From assembly GCA_900549105.1 (NCBI GenBank), contig URND01000002.1, forward strand, positions 15,897 to 79,896: a stretch of DNA of 64,000 nucleotides. The letters are read 5' to 3'. Positions 18,399 through 25,951 of this stretch are shown piece by piece. Position 1 is the stretch's first letter. Each line of letters starts with the position of its first letter. Source of the DNA: an uncultured Eubacteriales bacterium (lineage in GTDB: Bacteria > Bacillota > Clostridia > Lachnospirales > Lachnospiraceae). The position numbers were made by a program, and so were the translations under genes. Below the pieces are notes generated by a model that ran no database searches, was not told the origin of the DNA, and worked only from the letters and a program-made list of their open reading frames with translations.

Positions 18399-19277
18399 AT
18401 GTATGAATTAGTACAGGTATCGGAAAACAGCTATTATATAGAAAGTCCTGCCAAAATAGGACTTGTGAAACTGGGCGGTGATGAAGTCTGCCTGATTGAC
18501 AGTGGAAATGATAAGGATGCCGGGCGGAAAATCCGGAAGATTCTCGATGCCAACGGTTGGAAACTGACAGCCATATATAATACCCATTCCAATGCGGACC
18601 ACATTGGCGGAAACAAGTATCTTCAGGGGCAGACCGGCTGCAAAATTTATGCGCCGGGGACGGAGTGCGATTTCACCAATCATACGGTGCTGGAACCATC
18701 ATTTTTATATGGCGGTTATCCGTGTAAAGACCTCCGGCATAAATTTCTGATGGCCCAGGGAAGCAATGCCGAATATCTGACAAAGGATGTTTTGCCGAAG
18801 GGTTTTTCGATGATTGAACTGCCGGGACATTTCCTGGATATGGTGGGATTTCGAACGCCGGATGATGTGGTTTATCTGGCAGACTGCCTGTCGAGCAGGG
18901 AAACTCTGGATAAATACCAGATTGGTTTTATCTATGATGTGGGCGCTTATATAAAGACCCTTGAGATGGTAAAAACATTAAAGGCGAAAATATTCATTCC
19001 GGCCCACGCGGCGGCTGCGGAGGATATTTCTGAGCTGGCCCAGTACAATATAGATAAGGTTTATGAGATAGGGGAAAAAATCATCGAACTCTGCAAAGAA
19101 CCGCTTTCCTTTGAAGTGATTTTACAGAAATTGTTTATCGAATATGGACTGGAAATGAACTTTGAACAGTATGTGCTTGTCGGAAGTACGGTGCGTTCCT
19201 ATCTTTCATGGTTAAAGGATACGGGAAAATTGAATACCGAATTTGTTCATAATATGCTGCTTTGGCAACAGGTTTAA
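18399..19277 (+). CDS. MBL-fold metallo-hydrolase
   Basis: Metallo-beta-lactamase-fold hydrolase, 292 aa. The metal site is seen in YNTHSNADHIGGN (a variant of H-x-H-x-D-H with Ser-Asn between the first His and Asp), a His in ELPGHFLDMVGF, Asp in VYLADCLS and a late His in FIPAHAAAA. The first histidine pair is therefore H-x(3)-D-H, so only part of the canonical two-metal set is present at that position. It is coupled to the dehydratase-activase gene (14-base gap, GGAGGAAAAAAC ribosome site). Substrate unknown; thioester or glyoxalase-like chemistry is common in the fold. Confidence 0.85.
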   Translation: MYELVQVSENSYYIESPAKIGLVKLGGDEVCLIDSGNDKDAGRKIRKILDANGWKLTAIYNTHSNADHIGGNKYLQGQTGCKIYAPGTECDFTNHTVLEPSFLYGGYPCKDLRHKFLMAQGSNAEYLTKDVLPKGFSMIELPGHFLDMVGFRTPDDVVYLADCLSSRETLDKYQIGFIYDVGAYIKTLEMVKTLKAKIFIPAHAAAAEDISELAQYNIDKVYEIGEKIIELCKEPLSFEVILQKLFIEYGLEMNFEQYVLVGSTVRSYLSWLKDTGKLNTEFVHNMLLWQQV

Positions 19278-19294
19278 AGCAGGAGAATCATTAG

Positions 19295-19328
19295 AGGGCG
19301 ACAGTCAATAAGGCTGCCGTCCTTTTTT
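19295..19328 (+). terminator. Intrinsic terminator
   Basis: Stem 19295-19304 (AGGGCGACAG) with 19314-19323 (CTGCCGTCCT), nine of ten positions paired including one G-U, followed by TTTTTT. It ends the activase/MBL operon. Confidence 0.8.
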
Positions 19329-19391
19329 GCGTATATTTGGAAAAAGATATGCACATACTAGCTCTAAATAAGAGGAAGGCAGGAAAAGAAT

Positions 19392-20600
19392 ATGAAGGAC
19401 AGGGCTTATTTTGAAATCCGCCTGGAAAGTCTCGGCGGTTTGGGGGCAAACCTGTGCGGGAAAATGCTTGGCGAACTGGGGGTGAAATACCTCGGCCTGA
19501 ACGGGGCGGCATTTTCCAGTTACGGCTCGGAAAAACGGGGCTCACCCGTCAGTTCATTTATACGGTGGTGTGAGGGCGATAAAGAAATATTGATTAACAG
19601 CCCGGTGCGGGAACCGGACATTCTCGGCATCTTTCAGGAAAATATTTTGTTAAAGTATCCATGGCCGGATATTTTGGAGATGCCCCGGAAAATCGTTGTC
19701 AATACCCGGAAGGACGGCGATGCGCTGGCAGAAAGTTATCCATGGCTTTCCGGCCATATTTATTATCTTGACGGCATCGCCATTGCCATGCAGACAAAAA
19801 GTCGTATGAATATGATTATGCTTGGCGCCATGATGAAAGCGCTGGAGGATGAAGATATTATAAGCGGACAAAGCCTGGGGAGCGGACAGAATCAGGAAAG
19901 CGGGACGAATCAGGAAAGCGGGACGAATCAGGAAAGCGGGACGAATCAGGAAAGTGGGATGAGTCGGGGGAGTGAGCAGAATCGGATGGTCAGGGATTTT
20001 CTGGCCTGCGGAAGGCAGTTGATTGAAGAGACCGTCGGCAAAAAATATCCTGACCTTCTGGAAATCAATTTAAATGGATTTATGGCCGGACATGCCATGG
20101 TTCAGCATTTTCACAGAAAGACAGAGGAAAAAAGGATTTCGGAGCCCCGGCAGGAAAAGCTTGTCTGGGGTTATGAAAATGCACCCATTGGCGGTGCAAA
20201 TCCTCTGGCCGGAAGTATGGCATCCAATGATTTATCGGCATCGCGGAGCGGTTATCTGCCCCTGTTTGATGCGTCCAAATGTATTCACTGCGGTCTTTGC
20301 GATTCGACTTGTCCCGATATGGTGTTCCAGTTTAAACGGGGAACTTATAAAGGAAAAGAACAGATGATGAATCAGGGGCTGGATTATCACTACTGCAAAG
20401 GCTGCCTCCGGTGTGTTGCCGTCTGTCCGGTGAATGCACTTGTCGCCGGTGTGGAAGCAGAACATCCGGCGCCTCAGTGGTTTGTGCCGGATAAGGATTT
20501 GACAGCTTCGAACATGCATTGGACCCAGAAGGCTTCGGATGGATGGATTACCGGGGAAAGTTATATGAGTGAACGCCGGAATGACGGAGGTGTCAGATAA
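19392..20600 (+). CDS. 2-oxoacid:ferredoxin oxidoreductase gamma subunit fused to a 4Fe-4S ferredoxin domain
   Basis: A 402-aa fusion. Residues about 1-200 are the gamma (core Rossmann-like) subunit, beginning FEIRLESLGGLGANLCGKML. A Gln/Asn/Glu/Ser/Gly-rich tandem repeat (about residues 161-198) links it to a region with CIHCGLCDSTCPDMVF and YCKGCLRCVAVCP, two C-x2-C-x2-C-x3-C motifs for two 4Fe-4S clusters (delta subunit). The stop overlaps the next gene by one base (TAATG). With the fused alpha-beta protein this forms a complete oxidoreductase that would decarboxylate a 2-oxoacid to an acyl-CoA using ferredoxin; which acid is unclear. Confidence 0.88.
   Translation: MKDRAYFEIRLESLGGLGANLCGKMLGELGVKYLGLNGAAFSSYGSEKRGSPVSSFIRWCEGDKEILINSPVREPDILGIFQENILLKYPWPDILEMPRKIVVNTRKDGDALAESYPWLSGHIYYLDGIAIAMQTKSRMNMIMLGAMMKALEDEDIISGQSLGSGQNQESGTNQESGTNQESGTNQESGMSRGSEQNRMVRDFLACGRQLIEETVGKKYPDLLEINLNGFMAGHAMVQHFHRKTEEKRISEPRQEKLVWGYENAPIGGANPLAGSMASNDLSASRSGYLPLFDASKCIHCGLCDSTCPDMVFQFKRGTYKGKEQMMNQGLDYHYCKGCLRCVAVCPVNALVAGVEAEHPAPQWFVPDKDLTASNMHWTQKASDGWITGESYMSERRNDGGVR
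19872..19979 (+). repeat. In-frame 18-bp tandem repeat (NQESGT) in the oxidoreductase gamma gene
   Basis: Exact 18-bp units at 19890-19907, 19908-19925 and 19926-19943; near copies before (19872) and after (19944, 19962). Each encodes N-Q-E-S-G-T. It lies between two folded domains, so copy number can change without a frameshift. Confidence 0.95.
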
Positions 20601-22852
20601 TGGAAAAGAGAGAAATTCAGGCTCAGAAGGTGCTTTTTGACAGTGGAAATGAGCTGGCGGCCTATGCGGCAAAGCAGATTAATTATCATGTTATGGGATA
20701 TTATCCGATTACACCTTCCACCCAGATTGCGGAAAATCTGGATGCGATGAAGGCGGAAGGGCTTCATGATATATCGCTGGTGGCTGCGGAAGGCGAACAC
20801 AGTGCGGCGGGGATTTGTTATGGAGCTTCGGCCTGCGGAGGCCGGGTGTTCAATGCGACCAGTGCAAACGGACTTTTATATGCGCTGGAGCAGCTGCCTG
20901 TCCAGTCGGGAACCCGTTTTCCGATGGTGATGAATGTGGCCTGCCGGACCGTCTCCGGCCCTCTGTCGATTAAGGGGGACCACAGTGATATCATGTATGC
21001 CTTAAATACGGGGTGGATTATTCTTTTTGCCGATACGCCTCAGGCTGTTTACGATATGAATATATGCGGATTGAAGCTGGCGGAAAAAGTGAATCTTCCG
21101 GTGATTGTGGCCTTTGACGGCTTTTTTACAAGTCATCAGAAACGGCGATGCATGGTTTTTGAGTCGGACGAGGTTGTCCGGGAATTTGTCGGCAGGCGGG
21201 AGCCGGAGGTGGATTTGCTGGATATGAACCATCCGGTCACCATCGGTTCCTATATGAATGAACCGGATATTATCAATAATAAATACCAGCTTCATCAGGC
21301 GATGAAATCAGCGGAAAAATGGCTGCCGACGATTTATGAGGAATATGGAGAGATTTCCGGGCGGAATTATGGAACGGCACAGGAATATCAGATGGAAGAT
21401 GCGGAAATTGCTGTTTTTATTCTGGGTTCGGCTTATCATACGATGCGCTCTGCTGTTCAGAAGCTCCGCGCTGAGGGCAAGAAAGTCGGCGTGTTTACCG
21501 CCGGTGTTCTTCGGCCGTTTCCGGCGGAAGCTCTTTACAACATTTGTAAAAATGTAAAAACAGTGATTGTTGCCGACAGGCAGGACAGCTACGGCGCCGG
21601 CGGCGGAAATATGACGCTGGAAATCAAGGCAATGCTTCAGAGTTTTGGCAGGGGCGGTAATGATATTCGGGTACTCAGCCGGATTTACGGCCTTGGCGGT
21701 AAAGATTTTTACGCTGAGGACGGTGAAATGCTTTTTCGGGAGGGTGAGAATCCGAAGGCCAAAGCCTTTGATTATATCGGAGTGACGAAGGGTATCGGCG
21801 GCCGGGAGGAAATACAATATTATGAGCCGATTAGGAAAGAGGCGGCCTCGCCGGGAATTATCCGTCGGAGCATAAACCCGGAAAACGGCCATGTTCAGAT
21901 TGAAAATGCCCGAATCAATGAATTGACTGCCATGCCGAAGCGTCTCAGCCCGGGGCATGGGGCCTGTCCGGGATGCGGAATTCCGGTAAACGTAAACCTT
22001 CTGCTTAAAGGTATTGAAGGCCATGTGGTTATATTGTTTCAGACCGGCTGCGGCATGGTGGTGACTACCGGTTATCCGAAAACTTCTTTTAAAATACCTT
22101 ATATTCATAACCTGTTTCAGAATGGGGCGGCAACTTTATCCGGAGTCGTCGAAATGTTTAAACAGCGGCAGAAACGGGGCGAATACCCGGAAGGCGATGT
22201 TACCTTTGTGATGGTCAGCGGCGACGGCGGTATGGATATCGGTTTGGGCTCGGCGATCGGCGCGGCTCTCCGGGGAAGTCATTTGATTTTGCTGGAGTAT
22301 GATAACGGCGGATATATGAATACGGGATATCAGTTGTCCTACTCCACACCGATGGGGGCAAAAAGTTCGACTTCCCATGTGGGGCCGAAGCAATACGGAA
22401 AAACCTTCTTCCATAAAGATACGGCAGCGATTATGGCGGCCACGGGAATGCCTTATGTGGCAATGGCCGCCGAGTCCAATCCGGCGGATTTTGTAAAGAA
22501 AGCGGCAAAGGCCCAGGTTTACGCCAAATCCGAGGGAATGGCTTATATCCGTGCATTATCGGCCTGCCCGCTGAACTGGTCCGATAAACCGGAGGAAGAG
22601 CGGACCATCATAGGAAAGGCTGTGGACTGCTGTTACTTCCCGCTTTACGAAGTGGAAAAAGGGCAGACATCTTTGAGTTACAACCCGGAAAAGACGAATA
22701 AAAAAATCCCGGTGCTTGATTGGCTGTCATTGATGGGACGGACACGGCATTTGGGAAAACCCCAGTACAGGGGCGTTGTTGAGGACATCCAAAAAGAAAT
22801 CGACAGACGGTGGGAACGGCTGAAAGCCCTTTCCGACCATCCGTTGTTATAA
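20600..22852 (+). CDS. 2-oxoacid:ferredoxin oxidoreductase, fused alpha and beta subunits
   Basis: A 750-aa fusion. The first half (about 1-400) is the alpha subunit: GYYPITPSTQIAENLD and the RxxxTGxxP-like core in VMNVACRTVSGPLSIKGDHSD. The second half (about 440-720) is the thiamine-diphosphate beta subunit: GHGACPGCGIP near 453, SGDGGMDIGLGS near 540 and the metal-binding NGGYMNTGYQ. It pairs with the preceding gamma-delta fusion, so two genes encode all four subunits. The alpha and beta order matches KOR/VOR/IOR-type enzymes. Rubrerythrin follows after 24 bases in what looks like the same operon. Confidence 0.9.
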   Translation: MEKREIQAQKVLFDSGNELAAYAAKQINYHVMGYYPITPSTQIAENLDAMKAEGLHDISLVAAEGEHSAAGICYGASACGGRVFNATSANGLLYALEQLPVQSGTRFPMVMNVACRTVSGPLSIKGDHSDIMYALNTGWIILFADTPQAVYDMNICGLKLAEKVNLPVIVAFDGFFTSHQKRRCMVFESDEVVREFVGRREPEVDLLDMNHPVTIGSYMNEPDIINNKYQLHQAMKSAEKWLPTIYEEYGEISGRNYGTAQEYQMEDAEIAVFILGSAYHTMRSAVQKLRAEGKKVGVFTAGVLRPFPAEALYNICKNVKTVIVADRQDSYGAGGGNMTLEIKAMLQSFGRGGNDIRVLSRIYGLGGKDFYAEDGEMLFREGENPKAKAFDYIGVTKGIGGREEIQYYEPIRKEAASPGIIRRSINPENGHVQIENARINELTAMPKRLSPGHGACPGCGIPVNVNLLLKGIEGHVVILFQTGCGMVVTTGYPKTSFKIPYIHNLFQNGAATLSGVVEMFKQRQKRGEYPEGDVTFVMVSGDGGMDIGLGSAIGAALRGSHLILLEYDNGGYMNTGYQLSYSTPMGAKSSTSHVGPKQYGKTFFHKDTAAIMAATGMPYVAMAAESNPADFVKKAAKAQVYAKSEGMAYIRALSACPLNWSDKPEEERTIIGKAVDCCYFPLYEVEKGQTSLSYNPEKTNKKIPVLDWLSLMGRTRHLGKPQYRGVVEDIQKEIDRRWERLKALSDHPLL

Positions 22853-22876
22853 ATTTAAAATTCAGGAGGAAGAATA

Positions 22877-23500
22877 ATGGATTTCAGAGAAAGTGAAACA
22901 ATGAAAAATTTAATGCGGGCTTTTGCAGGCGAAAGTCAGGCGAGAAACAGATATACAATGGCGGCATCTCAGGCAAAAGCCAACGGCTTGTATGTGATTG
23001 AAACCGTGTTTACCTTTACCGCGGATCAGGAAAAAGAACATGCGAAATTATTTTACAGCCATTTAAAAGATATGGCCGGCGAGACCATTGCTATCGACGG
23101 CGGCTACCCGGTGGACATTGCCCCGGAGGTATCCAAATTGCTCCGCATGGCGCAGCACAACGAATTGGAAGAGTACGATGATGTGTACAAACATTTCGGC
23201 GATACGGCCAAACAGGAAGGATTTGCCCAGATTGGAAATCTTTTCCACAACATTGCAGCCGTTGAGAAAACCCATGCGGACCGCTTTGAGCATTTCGCAC
23301 AGCTCATGGAGCAGGGCAAACTTTTTGTGGCTGACCAGGAAACCGCCTGGATGTGCTTAAACTGCGGCTATATTTATACCGGCAAAGAAGCCCCGAAGGC
23401 CTGCCCGGTGTGCCGGCATGAGCAGGGATATTTTATCCGACAGGTGATGGCGCCATTTGATTTTTCACAGGTGAGCTGCCTTTGCGGCTGCCAAAACTAA
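22877..23500 (+). CDS. Rubrerythrin
   Basis: Peroxide-scavenging non-haem diiron protein of anaerobes, 207 aa. The N-terminal ferritin-like four-helix domain has the glutamate and E-x-x-H ligands in FAGESQARNRYTMAA, DQEKEHAKLF and VEKTHADRF. The C-terminal rubredoxin domain has CLNCGYIYTGKEAPKACPVC (C-x2-C ... C-x2-C). An extra Cys-rich tail (SCLCGCQN) ends the protein. It lies at the end of the oxidoreductase operon and is followed by a strong terminator. Confidence 0.96.
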   Translation: MDFRESETMKNLMRAFAGESQARNRYTMAASQAKANGLYVIETVFTFTADQEKEHAKLFYSHLKDMAGETIAIDGGYPVDIAPEVSKLLRMAQHNELEEYDDVYKHFGDTAKQEGFAQIGNLFHNIAAVEKTHADRFEHFAQLMEQGKLFVADQETAWMCLNCGYIYTGKEAPKACPVCRHEQGYFIRQVMAPFDFSQVSCLCGCQN

Positions 23501-23526
23501 AGACAAAAACTAAAGGCAGATGATTG

Positions 23527-23552
23527 CGGCAGGCGGATTGCCTGCCGTTTTT
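23527..23552 (+). terminator. Intrinsic terminator
   Basis: Perfect stem CGGCAGGC (23527-23534) / GCCTGCCG (23540-23547), loop GGATT, then TTTTT. It closes the oxidoreductase/rubrerythrin operon. Confidence 0.9.
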
Positions 23553-23655
23553 AAATAGCGCCCTGCTATTTGCTGTATTGCCGAGTCGATGCTTGTATTC
23601 CCGCAGATTTTATTGTAACATAAATGATAGAAATCAGTGTGAGGTGACAAACAGG

Positions 23656-24831
23656 ATGGGGAAAGCGGAAATCTGTCCGGTACATAAAAAATGCGGCGGC
23701 CCCTGCCGTTATCAGGGTGTGCCCTATGAGGAACAGTTAAAAATAAAAGAAAAAATGGTTGGAAAACTGATGGGAAAATATTGCAAAATCCATCCTATCG
23801 TGGGGATGGAAAATCCAACCCACTATCGGAATAAAGTTCATGCAGTTTTTGACAGGGACAGAAAGGGAAACATTATTTCCGGCGTGTACAGAGAGGGTAC
23901 CCATCAGGTTATCCCTGTGGAATCCTGCATGATTGAGGATGAATTGGCAGATGAAATCATAGGGACGATTCGCAAGCTGGCGAAATCTTTCAAGATAAAA
24001 ACTTATGATGAGGATACGGGATACGGACTGCTGCGGCATGTGCTTGTGAAACGGGGATTTGCCACGGGGCAGATTATGGTGGTTATCATTACCGGTTCCC
24101 CGGTGTTCCCTTCCCGCAATAACTTTGTCAAGGCGCTTTTAAAAGAGCATCCGCAGATTACAACAATTATTCATAATATCAATGATAAGCGGACGAGCAT
24201 GGTTTTGGGCGAGCGGGAAAAAGTGCTCTACGGCAAGGGTTATATCGAGGATATTCTCTGCGGCAAAAAATTCCGTATCTCGGCAAAATCTTTCTACCAG
24301 GTGAATCCGGTTCAGACGGAGGTGCTTTATAAAAAGGCCATCGAGGCGGCAGGCTTTACCGGAAAAGAGTATGTGATTGATGCTTACTGCGGTATTGGCA
24401 CTATCGGTATGATTGCCAGTGATTACGTGGATGAGGTGATTGGCGTTGAACTTAATCGGGATGCCGTCCGGGATGCCATCGGCAATGCGAAGGCAAACAA
24501 CATAAAAAATATCCGTTTTGTCTGCGATGATGCAGGAAAATTCATGGTAAAACTGGCCGCAGCGGCTCAGCGGGATAAAAGCGTCCGTCTGCCGGATGTG
24601 GTTCTTATGGACCCGCCGAGGAGCGGCAGCGACGAAGCCTTTCTGAGTTCCCTCGTGAAAATGAATCCAAAGACAGTTGTGTATGTCTCCTGCAACCCGG
24701 TGACCCTGGAGCGGGATGTGAAATGGCTTGAGAAAAAGGGATATAAGGCAAGGGGCGTGTGGCCGGTGGACATGTTCCCGGCGACGGAGCATGTGGAGAC
24801 TATAGTGTCGATACAAAGAAAAGATATGTAG
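23656..24831 (+). CDS. rlmD: 23S rRNA (uracil-5-)-methyltransferase, RlmD/RumA family
   Basis: Methylates U in 23S rRNA with S-adenosylmethionine, 391 aa. The C-terminal methyltransferase domain has VIDAYCGIGTIGM (motif I), VLMDPPRSG (motif IV) and the catalytic cysteine in VYVSCNPVTLERD. The N-terminal region has a short Cys cluster, CPVHKKCGGPCRYQG. No TRAM domain is obvious. I chose the ATG at 23656 (GAGGTGAC 8 bases upstream); the frame runs upstream to 23524 across the terminator hairpin, which argues against it. Confidence 0.93.
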   Translation: MGKAEICPVHKKCGGPCRYQGVPYEEQLKIKEKMVGKLMGKYCKIHPIVGMENPTHYRNKVHAVFDRDRKGNIISGVYREGTHQVIPVESCMIEDELADEIIGTIRKLAKSFKIKTYDEDTGYGLLRHVLVKRGFATGQIMVVIITGSPVFPSRNNFVKALLKEHPQITTIIHNINDKRTSMVLGEREKVLYGKGYIEDILCGKKFRISAKSFYQVNPVQTEVLYKKAIEAAGFTGKEYVIDAYCGIGTIGMIASDYVDEVIGVELNRDAVRDAIGNAKANNIKNIRFVCDDAGKFMVKLAAAAQRDKSVRLPDVVLMDPPRSGSDEAFLSSLVKMNPKTVVYVSCNPVTLERDVKWLEKKGYKARGVWPVDMFPATEHVETIVSIQRKDM

Positions 24832-25172
24832 AAATCCTTAATTTTAGGCATTTTCATAAGCATATTGTGTTTACAGATGAGGGTGAGAAAATGAGGAATA
24901 AGGAGATTAAGGATTACATTAATGTGTCGGTGGTGGTTGATATAGAGTGGGGAGATACAAGAAATTGAACGGAGTATAAACTAGTATGACATATATATTT
25001 TTATGAGCGGACTAGGGGTAATCTCAATATAAGCTTACAATTTTTATGAGTTTCGATAAGATATATTTGCCCTATTATAGTGTTTTCATAATGTAGCAAA
25101 AATGTGTAGAGAATAGGTTAGTAAGATGGTAAAATGTGCATATAGAGTTTTCATGCTAAAGGGGGCTTAATA
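24832..25172. other. AT-rich intergenic region at the start of the accessory segment
   Basis: 341 bases between rlmD and the next long gene. Apart from a 25-codon frame (24891-24968), I see no tRNA, integrase or repeat. Base composition falls sharply here compared with rlmD, so the left edge of a transferred segment probably lies within it. Confidence 0.5.
24891..24968 (+). CDS. Very small open frame, unknown, possibly a truncated gene
   Basis: Twenty-five codons starting at an ATG with GAGGGTGAG about 4-5 bases upstream, and ending in TGA. The peptide, MRNKEIKDYINVSVVVDIEW plus five residues, has no motif I recognise. The ribosome site is real-looking, so it could be the stump of a gene cut by the insertion of the AT-rich segment. 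Confidence 0.35.
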   Translation: MRNKEIKDYINVSVVVDIEWGDTRN

Positions 25173-25859
25173 ATGAGATTAGTCAATTATTGGTATATTG
25201 ATAAGCAAGGTATAGATAATTTATTATCCCAGATATCTTCAGATTTTATTCAAGAAGAGCATATAAAGATGACTCAAAAAGGAGCTGGCAGCGTTTCTGG
25301 AAATATAGGTTTGGCGAAATTACTTAAACAACTGTTTAATGTAGATGTAAACTTGTCCGGTGGGGTTGAAACTACTCGTACAATTGAAAAAGTAGAAATA
25401 CAACCTTATGAAACAAAAATCCAACATCTCAAAAAGTATATTGAAGAAAATGAAGTTTTGTTGCGTAATAAACAGGAAATATTTACAAAGTATGAGCTGG
25501 GAAAAACAAACTTTGTTTTTGGCAATATTGAATTTGATACAAAATTAAATGTAAAAAATTGGGAAGAAGCAGTGGGATTTATACAGCAATGGGGATATAT
25601 ACCATTTTATAATAACGGTATAAATATGTATGACGAAAGAGATGATTATTTTAAGAATTCTAATGCTATTAATGCTGAAATAGTAATGAGCATGGGAATT
25701 GACAAAATGCAGACTTCCTATTCTGGATTTACTTCACATCTTGCGACTTCATTAAGAAAATTAGGTGGTAAAGACATTCCTTTAGGAGTTTTCGGACATA
25801 TTTTGCAACTGAGTTCTGATTTTTATCAAATTAAGCCATATGCTGTTTGGCTAGGATAA
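25173..25859 (+). CDS. Hypothetical protein, first gene of a GHKL-nuclease cassette
   Basis: A 228-aa protein I cannot assign with confidence. The start, MRLVNYWYIDKQGIDNLLSQ, resembles the opening (Y-I/L-D-x(n)-L-x-S-Q) of the DUF6414-type hypothetical proteins, but this is a faint match. There is no signal peptide or membrane helix; the Gly-rich part GAGSVSGNIGLAKLLKQ (about 38-55) may be amphipathic, and a lysine-rich helix follows at about 75-100. Codon use is strongly AT-rich, like the next gene, unlike rlmD. It sits 92 bases before the ATPase-nuclease gene on the same strand, so it may be a sensor or regulator of it. Confidence 0.6.
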   Translation: MRLVNYWYIDKQGIDNLLSQISSDFIQEEHIKMTQKGAGSVSGNIGLAKLLKQLFNVDVNLSGGVETTRTIEKVEIQPYETKIQHLKKYIEENEVLLRNKQEIFTKYELGKTNFVFGNIEFDTKLNVKNWEEAVGFIQQWGYIPFYNNGINMYDERDDYFKNSNAINAEIVMSMGIDKMQTSYSGFTSHLATSLRKLGGKDIPLGVFGHILQLSSDFYQIKPYAVWLG

Positions 25860-25951
25860 ATTGTAGAATGTACAACTTTATAATCGCTTCATATATAATT
25901 GATAAATAGTTTTTTGTCTAAAATAGAGATAAAAATTTGGGAGGAATTAAA

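Noticed and set aside
19872..19979. Possible CRISPR array in the repeat region
   Set aside because: Units are contiguous 18-bp coding repeats without spacers and inside an open frame.
23524..23655. N-terminal extension of RlmD
   Set aside because: It crosses a perfect terminator hairpin; GAGGTGAC supports the ATG at 23656.
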